Source of the DNA: an uncultured Fibrobacterota bacterium
Lineage (GTDB): Bacteria; Fibrobacterota; Fibrobacteria; Fibrobacterales; Fibrobacteraceae
Length of the DNA: 51,664 bases
Assembly: GCA_903876665.1 (NCBI GenBank)
Contig: CAIRAY010000008.1
Span: 1 to 51,664 of the forward strand
Direction: 5' to 3'
Below the pieces are notes generated by a model. The model searched no databases, was not told the DNA's origin, and saw only the letters and a list, made by a program, of their open reading frames with translations. Positions within the stretch are counted from its first letter, which is position 1. The number at the start of each line of letters is the position of its first letter. Below are positions 32,813 through 40,814 of the stretch, piece by piece. Both the position numbers and the translations under genes were made by a program.

Positions 32813-33948
32813 TATCGGGTGGTCCCATCTTTCCAGGTGAATTTTCCAAAAACGCCCACGAGGACTGCCGAGATGATCAAGGGGATGTGGACCAGGGCCG
32901 TGGCCGGGTAATACCGCCAGAGGCGTTGCTCTCCGAACAGGTGAATTCCTTGCGCCATAACCAGGGTGTCCCAGGCGGTTTTCCAAAGCAGGGCGCCGCT
33001 GGCCAGAGCCAAGGGAAGGGGGTGGGAGGAGTAGGCCAGCCAGGCTAATCCGAGGGGAATTCCCAAAATGATCATGCAATAATAGGCGAAAACGGATCCC
33101 AATAATAAAAGAGCGGGCATGGAGTAATGAACCGTCTTTGATGCCCAACGCTTTCGTTGTTCCCAGGCCGCTTTCCATGTATCTACCGAGGCGGACCACA
33201 CAAATGTTGATGGGTCTACGCAATATTGAATGGCCTGTGGCCTTTTGGAGGCCAACTTATGCATCAACAGGTCATCATCGCCACTGGTGACGTGGTCCAC
33301 TCCGGCAAATCCACCCAGTTCCTCAAAAAGGGTCTTTCGATATCCTAAATTTTGCCCACAGGCCGTAATCGGAATTCCCAGGCCAACGCCACCCGCATCC
33401 ACGGTCCTGTGAGACAGAAAATCCAAGGCCTGCATCCCCAGCAAGAGGTTCCCGTCGGGGAAATAGGAGTATCCGGAGACCCAATCCACGGTCGGGTTGA
33501 AATTTTCCACCATTCCCAGAATCCATCCGGGGGGAACCACGCAATCCGCGTCCGTCAAAAGAAAAATTTCACCCCCAGCTTTTTGTGCCAACTGGGTGAT
33601 GGCGTGTTTTTTGGGGCTCAAACCCAGGGGAAGTGAATCGATGCGGATGGAATGGAATTGCTCAGGATACCGGGTGCAAAAGGTTTGGATAATGGAGGAT
33701 GTGGCATCCTCGGAACGGTCATCGGCGATCCAAACCGTCCATTCTCCCGGATATTTTTGTTGTAGAAGGGATTCCAGGCACTTGGGGAGGCGCTTTTCTT
33801 CGTTGCGGGCGCAAATTAGAATGCTAATCGTCGGGGTCCTCTTGCTTTTTTCTGCCCGCCCCACTCGACGAAGGCCCCGAAAAAGGCTTAGGTCGAGAAG
33901 GGCATAAATGGCAGAAAGTACTCCGGTCAAGGTGAGGATGATGATCAT
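32812..33948 (-). CDS. membrane glycosyltransferase family 2
   Basis: A 378-residue GT2 enzyme. One membrane segment at the start (IIILTLTGVLSAIYALLDLS) anchors a GT-A domain with TISILICARNEEKRLPKCLE, the DxD-type motif LLTDADCVVP, a GDDDLLMHK acceptor-side motif and QRKRWASK (QxxRW). Three or four C-terminal TM helices follow. The architecture is that of processive or single-transfer membrane GT2 proteins making lipid-linked or extruded glycans. Donor and acceptor are not deducible. It is monocistronic and divergent from the yceD-fab operon. Confidence 0.85.
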   Translation of the reverse strand: MIIILTLTGVLSAIYALLDLSLFRGLRRVGRAEKSKRTPTISILICARNEEKRLPKCLESLLQQKYPGEWTVWIADDRSEDATSSIIQTFCTRYPEQFHSIRIDSLPLGLSPKKHAITQLAQKAGGEIFLLTDADCVVPPGWILGMVENFNPTVDWVSGYSYFPDGNLLLGMQALDFLSHRTVDAGGVGLGIPITACGQNLGYRKTLFEELGGFAGVDHVTSGDDDLLMHKLASKRPQAIQYCVDPSTFVWSASVDTWKAAWEQRKRWASKTVHYSMPALLLLGSVFAYYCMIILGIPLGLAWLAYSSHPLPLALASGALLWKTAWDTLVMAQGIHLFGEQRLWRYYPATALVHIPLIISAVLVGVFGKFTWKDGTTR

Positions 33949-34051
33949 CGGGCAAATCTAGAAACCATTCCCGGTCCGGTAATTCAGGCGAAGCAAGGGC
34001 GTAGTGATTACAAATGGTTTAGTTTTTTGGGATATATCCGTCTCAAGTTGC

Positions 34052-34080
34052 TTGACGCATACACCCCACCCAAGTATATT
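34052..34080 (+). promoter_or_regulatory. sigma-70 promoter of the yceD-rpmF-plsX-fab operon
   Basis: TTGACG (34052-34057), a 17-nt spacer and TATATT (34075-34080) form a near-consensus sigma-70 promoter. The predicted transcription start near 34087 lies 15 nt before the ATG at 34102. It argues against a longer yceD frame starting at a TTG further left. Confidence 0.7.
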
Positions 34081-34101
34081 TGGCTGACCTTGAAATTGGA
34101 C

Positions 34102-34611
34102 ATGGAACAAATAGGCTCCGACCTAAACGAACTCAATGTCGTCTTGGATAGATCACAAGACCCTAGCTTGTTTGACGAGCTACGGTTGGAAGGACCTCTT
34201 CAGGCCGATTTTTCTGTTTTCGAAATTAGCGACGGATCCTATCGGTTGGAAGGTTCTCTCAAAGGGGCACAACTGATGACCTGCGTCCGGACTCTTGATA
34301 CTTTTATTCGTCCTTTCGAAGTGGAAGCGACAATTGAAGTGGTCAAGGATTCCTCGATTCGGGAGCAGGTTTTGGAGGATGAAGATGAGGATCTGTTTAG
34401 ATTCCTCATTCCAGCCCTCCAGGAAAATGTGGATATTTCCGAATGCGTTCGGCAACTGGTACTTCTCCAGGAGCCGATAAGTCCGGTAAAAGAACCATCC
34501 CAGGATTTTTCCTGGAAGGAAACGGAAGATAAGTCGGATGCTCCGGATGCTACGGATCCAAGGTGGGAGAAACTTAAAGAGCTGAAGCAGAAACTGGAAA
34601 AACCCCAGTAA
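34102..34611 (+). CDS. yceD: DUF177/YceD family protein
   Basis: A 169-residue DUF177 protein. The family gene is almost always just upstream of rpmF, as here, and its product has been linked to 23S rRNA accumulation. The core LEGSLKGAQLMTCVRTLDTF (one Cys of the usual pair) followed by FEVEATIEVV and the acidic loop DEDEDLF is typical. ATG 34102 was chosen over a TTG at 34027 because a strong promoter lies between the two. The C-terminus is charged and Lys/Glu-rich. Confidence 0.8.
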   Translation: MEQIGSDLNELNVVLDRSQDPSLFDELRLEGPLQADFSVFEISDGSYRLEGSLKGAQLMTCVRTLDTFIRPFEVEATIEVVKDSSIREQVLEDEDEDLFRFLIPALQENVDISECVRQLVLLQEPISPVKEPSQDFSWKETEDKSDAPDATDPRWEKLKELKQKLEKPQ

Positions 34612-34630
34612 ACTGCATAAGGAGTACAAA

Positions 34631-34813
34631 GTGGCCGTTCCAAAAAGAAAAACTACGACCTCCCGTCGCGACAAGCGTCGCACCCATTGGAAGCTTGCTG
34701 TGCCAGCGATGGCCAAGTGTGACCATTGCGGTTCCGTCAAGCGTCCGCATCGCGTTTGCGATACCTGCGGATTCTATGCCGGCGTTGAAGTCATTCGTCC
34801 AAAGAATGCCTAA
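34631..34813 (+). CDS. rpmF: 50S ribosomal protein L32
   Basis: A 60-residue L32 starting MAVPKRKTTTSRRDKRRTHW. It keeps all four zinc-binding cysteines (CDHCG and CDTCG), so it is the zinc-binding paralogue. The start is GTG with AAGGAG (34619-34624) ideally spaced. Neighbours yceD and plsX are the classical ones. Confidence 0.97.
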   Translation: MAVPKRKTTTSRRDKRRTHWKLAVPAMAKCDHCGSVKRPHRVCDTCGFYAGVEVIRPKNA

Positions 34814-34840
34814 TAAACCCCGAACGGAGGTCTACAAGGT

Positions 34841-35806
34841 ATGATTAAGGTTGCCCTGGATGCCATGGGCGGCGACCATGCCCCTTCGCAGATTGTCGAA
34901 GGTGCCGTTTGGGCCGCAGCCGAAAGCGCTGGTCGTTATCACATCGTTCTCTGTGGCCCGGAAGGGGCAGTTCGTTCCGAATTGTCCCGCCTTGGCTATT
35001 CTGGCGATGGAATTTCCGTGGTGGATGCCCCGGAACTTGTCGCTATGGACGAGTCCCCCACTCAGGTTTTGAAGACCAAACCCAACTCCGGCCTCGTGAC
35101 CTGTGTCGGGTTGCAGAAAAAAGGACTCGTGGATGCGAGCGTCAGCGCGGGAAACTCCGGTGCCATGATGGCCGCATGCCTCATGATCCTCGGCCGGTTT
35201 GGGAATATTTCCCGTCCTGCGATTGCCTTGAATATGCCCACGCACAAAGGCTCGGTCGTCATGTTGGACATGGGTGCCAATGTGGACGAAAAGCCTGCCA
35301 TGCTGGTTGATTTTGCCCATTGTGGTAGTGTCTATGCCGAAGCTGTGCAAGGGATAAAAAATCCCAGAATTGGCCTTCTGAACATGGGCGAAGAAGAAAA
35401 GAAGGGCACCGAAGTGGTTGCCGAAACCCATCAGCTCCTTAAAAATTCCAGCTTGAATTTTATCGGAAATGTCGAGGGCCGCGATATCCTTTCGGGCACA
35501 TCCGATGTTATTGTCACGCCAGGTTTTACTGGCAATGTGGTCTTGAAGCTGATTGAAAGTTTCTACGAGCTCCACATTGAAATGTTTGGTCACATTGATA
35601 CTCCCGCTGGTCGCGACTTTGACCGTCAATGGGATTACCGCAATCATGGCGGTGGTCTTTTGCTCGGATTAAAAGGCACTGGCATCATTTCCCATGGCTG
35701 TTCCGATGCGCTTGCGATCAAGAACGCTGTGCTCGTTGCCTACCAAATGGCTGAAGCCAAGGTCTCCGAAAAGATCGGCGAACGTTTGAGCGGATCAACC
35801 AAGTAA
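34841..35806 (+). CDS. plsX: phosphate acyltransferase PlsX
   Basis: A 321-residue enzyme that makes acyl-phosphate from acyl-ACP for glycerolipid synthesis. Recognisable blocks are VALDAMGGDHAP at the N-terminus, SAGNSGAMMA, LDMGANVDEKP, LLNMGEEEKKG, DVIVTPGFTGNVVLKLIE and GTGIISHG with NAV near the end. Normal length. Followed at 25 nt by fabD rather than fabH. Confidence 0.96.
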   Translation: MIKVALDAMGGDHAPSQIVEGAVWAAAESAGRYHIVLCGPEGAVRSELSRLGYSGDGISVVDAPELVAMDESPTQVLKTKPNSGLVTCVGLQKKGLVDASVSAGNSGAMMAACLMILGRFGNISRPAIALNMPTHKGSVVMLDMGANVDEKPAMLVDFAHCGSVYAEAVQGIKNPRIGLLNMGEEEKKGTEVVAETHQLLKNSSLNFIGNVEGRDILSGTSDVIVTPGFTGNVVLKLIESFYELHIEMFGHIDTPAGRDFDRQWDYRNHGGGLLLGLKGTGIISHGCSDALAIKNAVLVAYQMAEAKVSEKIGERLSGSTK

Positions 35807-35831
35807 ATTCCTAACTTTGAAAGGTGAAAAA

Positions 35832-36755
35832 ATGTCCAAGACAATCCTTCTATTTCCGGGTCAGGGAGCACAATACATTGGAATGGGCAAAGCCCTTGCC
35901 GAATCTTTCGCCCCTGCCGCAGATCTGCTAAAACGTGCCGATGCTGTTCTGGGATTTTCCCTTTCTACCATTATGCAAGAGGGCCCTGAAGAGGTCCTGA
36001 AAAGCACCGACAATACCCAGCCAGCTCTCTATACCTGCTCCTGCATGGTCATGGAGCTCCTCAAGTCCGAAGGCATTGCCTTTGACATGGTGGCCGGACA
36101 CTCCTTGGGTGAATACTCGGCAATCTACGCTGCGGGTGGATTTTCTTTTGAAGATGGCTTGCGCTTAGTGCGCGTCCGCGGTGAGTTGATGGCCAAAGCC
36201 GGAGAGCTGAAACCCGGTGCCATGTCCGCCGTCCTTGGGCTTGATGGCGCCCCTCTGGATGAGGTCCTCGCTGAGGCATCCAAGTCCGGAGTTGTCGTTG
36301 CCGCAAACTTCAATTCCCCTGGCCAAATTGTCATTTCTGGTTCCAAGGAAGGCGTTGCCAAAGCCGGTGAACTTGCCTTGGCCAAGGGTGCCAAAAAAGT
36401 GGTTCCGCTCCCCGTCAGCGGTGCATTCCACAGCCCCCTGATGGAATATGCCTTGCCTGGTTTGCAGGCGGCCATTTCCGCGACCCATTTTAGCGACCTC
36501 AAGATCCCCTTGATGGCAAATGTGAGCGCAGGGCTCGTTACCAAGGGTTCCGATGTGGCCGATTTGCTCGTCAAGCAGTTGGTCAGCCCAGTCCGCTGGC
36601 AACAGTCCATGGAAGCCGCCATTGCCCAAGGTTGCTCCAAGGCCATCGAAGTCGGTGCCGGCAAGGTGCTGATGGGACTCATGCGAAATATTAACCGCGA
36701 TATCAAGGTCATCCCCGTGGAGACTTTGGAATCCTTCCAGGCCCTAAAAGCCTAA
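35832..36755 (+). CDS. fabD: malonyl-CoA:ACP transacylase
   Basis: A 307-residue FabD that loads malonate onto ACP. The oxyanion motif FPGQGAQYIGMG, the nucleophile serine in GHSLGEYSA and the catalytic His in PVSGAFHSPLM are all present. ATG 35832 follows AAGGTGA; a TTG at 35817 is an unlikely start. It sits in the plsX-fabD-fabG-acpP order. Confidence 0.96.
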   Translation: MSKTILLFPGQGAQYIGMGKALAESFAPAADLLKRADAVLGFSLSTIMQEGPEEVLKSTDNTQPALYTCSCMVMELLKSEGIAFDMVAGHSLGEYSAIYAAGGFSFEDGLRLVRVRGELMAKAGELKPGAMSAVLGLDGAPLDEVLAEASKSGVVVAANFNSPGQIVISGSKEGVAKAGELALAKGAKKVVPLPVSGAFHSPLMEYALPGLQAAISATHFSDLKIPLMANVSAGLVTKGSDVADLLVKQLVSPVRWQQSMEAAIAQGCSKAIEVGAGKVLMGLMRNINRDIKVIPVETLESFQALKA

Positions 36756-36766
36756 TTGAGGAATTC

Positions 36767-37510
36767 ATGATTGATCTGAAAGGAAAGGTTGCGATCGTCA
36801 CCGGTGCCACTCGTGGTATCGGTCTTGAAATCTCCCGCGTGCTTGCGAGCCGTGGTTGCGATTTGGCCATGCTGGACATCCAGCTCGGCGATGGCTCCAG
36901 CATCTCTGAAGTGGCCAAGGATTTTGGCGTTGTCGCAAAGGGCTATGCCTGCGATGTGTCGAATACCGAAGCGGTTGAAGCCGTTTTCAAGCAGATCATT
37001 GCTGACTTTGGAAAGGTTTCCGTGCTGGTCAATAACGCCGGAATTACCCGCGACGCCCTGCTCATGCGCATGAAGGACGACGAATTCGATAGCGTCATCG
37101 CCGTCAACCTCCGCTCCGTGTTCGTTTGCACCCGCGCCATTTCCCGCCACATGATGGGAAACCGTGCCGGCCGCATCATCAATATGGCCTCCATCAACGG
37201 AATCCGTTGCCAAGCCGGTCAAGCCAATTATGCAGCATCCAAAGCTGGAGTCATTGGCATCACCAAGTCCAACGCTATGGAATTCGCTTCCCGCGGTGTG
37301 ACGGTCAATGCCATTGCTCCCGGCTTCATCCGCACTGCAATGACCGAAAAGCTACCCGCCGAAGCGGTTGCCAAATACACTGCCGCCATTCCGCTCCAGT
37401 CCATGGGTTCTCCCCGTGACGTGGCGAATGCCGTGGCATTTTTGGCTTCCGACGAGGCTGCCTACATCACTGGCCAAGTTCTTGGCGTAGATGGTGGCTT
37501 GAATTCGTAA
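36767..37510 (+). CDS. fabG: 3-oxoacyl-ACP reductase
   Basis: A 247-residue short-chain dehydrogenase, the ketoreductase of type II fatty acid synthesis. NADPH-binding [23 protein letters not shown], the catalytic Ser ([11 protein letters not shown]) and YAASKAG (Tyr and Lys) are present; [11 protein letters not shown] and QVLGVDGGL are typical FabG blocks. Eleven nucleotides separate it from fabD. Confidence 0.95.
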   Translation: MIDLKGKVAIVTGATRGIGLEISRVLASRGCDLAMLDIQLGDGSSISEVAKDFGVVAKGYACDVSNTEAVEAVFKQIIADFGKVSVLVNNAGITRDALLMRMKDDEFDSVIAVNLRSVFVCTRAISRHMMGNRAGRIINMASINGIRCQAGQANYAASKAGVIGITKSNAMEFASRGVTVNAIAPGFIRTAMTEKLPAEAVAKYTAAIPLQSMGSPRDVANAVAFLASDEAAYITGQVLGVDGGLNS

Positions 37511-37551
37511 ACTTTTTATTAGATTTTCACAAAACCAATCAAGGAGTTAAA

Positions 37552-37791
37552 ATGACAGAGCAAGAACTTATGGAAAAGGTCACCAAAGTTGTGGTCGAAA
37601 AGTTGGGCGTTAAAGAGGAAGATGTCAAAATCGACAAGTCTTTCGTAGACGACCTCGGTGCAGATTCCCTCGACCGCGTTGAGCTGGTCATGGCTCTCGA
37701 AGACGAATTCGACATCGAAATTCCCGATGAAGATGCTGAAAAGCTGGTCAAGGTTTCCGACGCAATCAACTACGTCAAATCCAAGAGCTAA
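37552..37791 (+). CDS. acpP: acyl carrier protein
   Basis: A 79-residue acidic ACP with the phosphopantetheine serine in [23 protein letters not shown] at about 37541-37546 precedes the ATG. A terminator follows 22 nt after the stop, as suits a highly expressed gene at the end of the operon. Confidence 0.97.
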   Translation: MTEQELMEKVTKVVVEKLGVKEEDVKIDKSFVDDLGADSLDRVELVMALEDEFDIEIPDEDAEKLVKVSDAINYVKSKS

Positions 37792-37813
37792 TTTCGGCTC
37801 CGAGATTTAATTC

Positions 37814-37847
37814 GGGCAATTGGACTTGTGCCAGTTGCCCATTTTTT
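37814..37847 (+). terminator. rho-independent terminator after acpP
   Basis: GGGCAATTGG (37814-37823) pairs with CCAGTTGCCC (37831-37840) with one G-U pair and a 7-nt loop, followed by A and TTTTTT (37842-37847). Partial read-through could feed rnc, whose ATG is 13 nt beyond. Confidence 0.88.
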
Positions 37848-37860
37848 ATTCATAGAAACC

Positions 37861-38667
37861 ATGACAAAAAGCAAACAAAACCACGAGTCCGAACAGCTGG
37901 CCGTTGCCGCAACGCCAAAGACGGCAAGGCCTGTGCGCCTATTCCAAGCGGTGCTCAATCAGTTTCTGCGGGGGAAAAAAGACGATACCCTGGAGATGCG
38001 TATTGGGTATTATTTTCGCGATCCGGAACTATTGGCCCAAGCTGTTGTCCATCGCTCCTGGATCGTGGGCCGGGATCTCGAATATTACCAGACCAATGAG
38101 CGCCTGGAATTTTTGGGGGACTCGGTTCTCAACATGCTGGTCACCGACTATTTGTATCACCTCTTTCCCAAGCTACCCGAGGGCGACCTTTCCAAAAAGA
38201 AGGGGGCCATTGTCAGTGGCAAGGCCCTGGCCGAGTCTGCCCGTCTGTGGGGATTGGGTTCCTTCCTACGGGTAGGAAAGGGCGAAGCCAAGGGCGGAGG
38301 AAGAGAAAAGGAAAGCCTGCTCGCCGATGCTTTTGAATCTGTCATCGGGGCGGTGTACTTGGACGGGGGGATTGAGCCCTGCCGCAAAGTACTCGAAAAA
38401 GCCCTTTTCCCGAGCATCGAGCGGATTTTATCCGATGAAGATTTTGTGAATTATAAAAGCCTTTTGTTGGAAAGCATGCAAGCCAAATCATTGGGCATGC
38501 CCGAGTATCAGGTGCTGGAAGAAGCCGGTCCCGAGCATCAAAAGATATTCCATATCCAAGTTATTCTTAACGGTGAAGTCTGCGGTAAAGGGCAGGGCGC
38601 TTCCAAGAAGAAGGCCGAGCAGGAAGCAGCCCGGGCGGCCTTGTCTGCGTTGGGTCTGGCAAATTAA
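37861..38667 (+). CDS. rnc: ribonuclease III
   Basis: A 268-residue RNase III that cleaves double-stranded RNA in rRNA and mRNA processing. After a 45-residue basic N-terminal extension, the catalytic domain has the signature NERLEFLGDSVLNMLVTDYL and the second metal-site motif LLADAFESVIGAVYLDGG. The double-stranded RNA-binding domain (YKSLLLESMQAKS ... GKGQGASKKKAEQEAARAAL) closes the protein. ATG 37861 was preferred to a TTG at 37828 that would lie inside the terminator. Its stop overlaps the next start by 1 nt (TAATG). Confidence 0.95.
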   Translation: MTKSKQNHESEQLAVAATPKTARPVRLFQAVLNQFLRGKKDDTLEMRIGYYFRDPELLAQAVVHRSWIVGRDLEYYQTNERLEFLGDSVLNMLVTDYLYHLFPKLPEGDLSKKKGAIVSGKALAESARLWGLGSFLRVGKGEAKGGGREKESLLADAFESVIGAVYLDGGIEPCRKVLEKALFPSIERILSDEDFVNYKSLLLESMQAKSLGMPEYQVLEEAGPEHQKIFHIQVILNGEVCGKGQGASKKKAEQEAARAALSALGLAN

Positions 38668-39485
38668 TGACCTTTCGACTCCTTGAAACATTTGACCGGT
38701 CAGGTGCATGGCACATGGCATTTGACGAGGTCATTATTCGTCGGGTCGATGCGGGTCTTTCGGAGCCATGCATTCGCTTTTACACCTGGAAACCTTGGTG
38801 CATCACCTTGGGGAGCTTCCAGGCCGCCGACGAGCAGCTGCAATTGCAAAAATTGTATGACGCTGGTTTTGATGCGGTGAAACGCCCCACCGGGGGCCGA
38901 GCGGTGTTCCATGCCGAGGAGTTAACCTATACCATTTGTGCGCGCAAGGACATTGCGCCCTGGGGAAAAACCTTGGGCCAAACCTATGACTGGATCGCAG
39001 CCCAGTTGCTATCGGGCCTAGAGCGCGTGGGGTTCCAGGGCTCCTTGGAACGCGGTGATGCGAGCGCGGTGGAAAAAACCAGCGAGCGGCATTTGGCCAA
39101 GCCACCCTGCTTCTCCAGTGCATCCCGGGCTGAAGTCGTGTATGAAGGTCGCAAGATGGTTGGATCCGCACAGCGTCGTAGCCGCAACGCCTTTTTGCAG
39201 CACGGCTCCATTTTGCTTGGCGATGCCCACCTCGACATTGTGAATTTTCTGGATTTCCCCGAGTCCCAAAAGGAGGGCATGAAGGCCGACCTTCGACGTC
39301 ACTCCGTTTGTCTTAAAGAGATTCCTGGGGCGGATGCCCGTATGGAGCAGGTCCTGGCGGCCATGAAGACGACCTTGATCGCATCGGTGGGGGCTGTGCC
39401 TTGTGAGCCTACAGCCGAGGAACTCGCGGAAACGGAGATCCTTCTCCCACGCTACCAGGACTTGGCCTGGAAGGGCGACGCTTAA
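38667..39485 (+). CDS. LipM-like octanoyltransferase / lipoate ligase family protein
   Basis: A 272-residue member of the BPL/LplA/LipB fold. RPTGGRAVFH is the lipoyl-binding RRxxGGGxVxH equivalent. PCFSSASRAEVVYEGRKMVG with SAQRR and FLQHGSILL closely follows the LipM pattern, in which the Cys of this region is the acyl-thioester nucleophile that moves octanoate from ACP. Placement just downstream of acpP and rnc fits use of octanoyl-ACP. A lipoate ligase activity is the alternative. It is coupled to rnc by TAATG and convergent, with a 4-nt overlap, with the diguanylate cyclase gene. Confidence 0.78.
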   Translation: MTFRLLETFDRSGAWHMAFDEVIIRRVDAGLSEPCIRFYTWKPWCITLGSFQAADEQLQLQKLYDAGFDAVKRPTGGRAVFHAEELTYTICARKDIAPWGKTLGQTYDWIAAQLLSGLERVGFQGSLERGDASAVEKTSERHLAKPPCFSSASRAEVVYEGRKMVGSAQRRSRNAFLQHGSILLGDAHLDIVNFLDFPESQKEGMKADLRRHSVCLKEIPGADARMEQVLAAMKTTLIASVGAVPCEPTAEELAETEILLPRYQDLAWKGDA

Positions 39486-40756
39486 GTTGCTGTTTTGACT
39501 TGGTTTCGTCCGGACTGCTTTGCAAAATAGAGGGCGGAGTCCGCGCGGCCGATTGTCGTAGTCAGTTCTTCGCCTGTTTTCCACTCTGCAACCCCAAGGC
39601 TACAGGTCACTTTGCTTGGCTGCGCCTCGATGGTCCGACGAAGTTTTTCGGCCACAAGCGAGGTCGTTCCGAGGGTGGAGCTTGGGCAAAGAATCAAAAA
39701 TTCCTCGCCACCCCAGCGCGCCGTAGCATCGTTCATACGGGTATTGTTGGTCAGGGAGTCTGCGACCTCGCGCAGAATTTCATCACCGCGCGCATGGCCA
39801 AAGGTGTCGTTAATTTTCTTGAAATAGTCAATGTCGACCATGATAATGCTGAATGGCGATTTTCGCAAGAGGGCGTCTTCCATGACTTGGGCGAGCTTGT
39901 CCCGTAGCCCGTTGCGATTGAAAGCCCCGGTCAGAGCGTCCCGTTTGGCAATGGATTCCATTTCTTTGGACTTTATGGCGAGGGCGGAATTGATGCTGAC
40001 CAGGTGTTGTTCGCGCAGGACTTTTTCGTGTATGGATTTGCGGTAGCGGAAGGCGCTGATGGCAAAAACCACCAGGGCCGAAAGCAGCCAGATTCCCAGG
40101 AGCCCCTGGTAGAATTTAGTAGGGGAAATTTGTTTGCCAATAAAAGTGATACTGACGACTTCCACCGTTCCCTTCGACCATATTTCCATGTTGTCCCCAG
40201 TAGTAACATCGATCTGGGAAACTTGGCTGACATCGGTGCGGGCGTGCCAATAGGGCAAGTTCAGCATGGCGGTCCACCAGGGTGGAACCCGAAAATCTTC
40301 CCAACGGAAAACCGCAGGGTAGGTGGTTTGTTTGGGATCAAACTGCAATTCGTTGTACTTCATGGTCAGAGCATTTTCTGCCACGGTATAGGCGAGGTTA
40401 ATGTTGCGGATTTGAATTCGTACCTGGCGCGCCTGGCCCCCGAGGTGCATGCGGACCAAAATGCTATCGTATTGGGTGAGGTTCAGAAAGCCCATTTCTG
40501 CAGGGGCAAAAAAGGAAATGGTGGCATAAGGATAACGGAAACCGGGCTTGATCTCGTAGGAAAGGATCCAGGAGGAATCGGTCTGGGTCATGAGCGCAGT
40601 ACTTTGCCCGCCATCGGGGGAGTCGCCCGTAACGCAGGCACGAAACTGGGTTTTGGGGGAGACCACCAAAGTGGAATCCATAAAGAGATTATAAGCCGCA
40701 ATCGCAAGGAGGGTCAGCAGAAAAAGCAGCAACAAAATGCGTTCAGGACGGAACAT
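39482..40756 (-). CDS. membrane diguanylate cyclase
   Basis: A 424-residue GGDEF protein making cyclic di-GMP. A TM helix (ILLLLFLLTLLAIAAYNLF) is followed by about 200 periplasmic residues of beta-rich sequence (unrecognised, possibly ligand-binding), a second TM helix (LLGIWLLSALVVFAISAFRY), a short coiled coil and the GGDEF domain. The active-site motif is RWGGEEFLIL (GGEEF). RDALTGAFNRNGL and FSIIMVDIDYFKKINDTFGH are typical. ATG 40756 was chosen because everything upstream in this frame lacks domain character and would overlap the divergent yejA gene. An RxxD inhibitory site was not recognised with certainty. Confidence 0.88.
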   Translation of the reverse strand: MFRPERILLLLFLLTLLAIAAYNLFMDSTLVVSPKTQFRACVTGDSPDGGQSTALMTQTDSSWILSYEIKPGFRYPYATISFFAPAEMGFLNLTQYDSILVRMHLGGQARQVRIQIRNINLAYTVAENALTMKYNELQFDPKQTTYPAVFRWEDFRVPPWWTAMLNLPYWHARTDVSQVSQIDVTTGDNMEIWSKGTVEVVSITFIGKQISPTKFYQGLLGIWLLSALVVFAISAFRYRKSIHEKVLREQHLVSINSALAIKSKEMESIAKRDALTGAFNRNGLRDKLAQVMEDALLRKSPFSIIMVDIDYFKKINDTFGHARGDEILREVADSLTNNTRMNDATARWGGEEFLILCPSSTLGTTSLVAEKLRRTIEAQPSKVTCSLGVAEWKTGEELTTTIGRADSALYFAKQSGRNQVKTAT

Positions 40757-40814
40757 GGCCAGATTGTAGCAATAAATGGGCTTCACAGGTTGCAAATACT
40801 TAAATTTATGGACT

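Noticed and set aside
34027-34101. N-terminal extension of yceD from a TTG start
   Set aside because: A near-consensus promoter lies inside it, and the extension has no similarity to the family start.
34832-35647. 271-codon frame opposite plsX
   Set aside because: plsX on the plus strand is unmistakable; the antisense frame mirrors its codon pattern.
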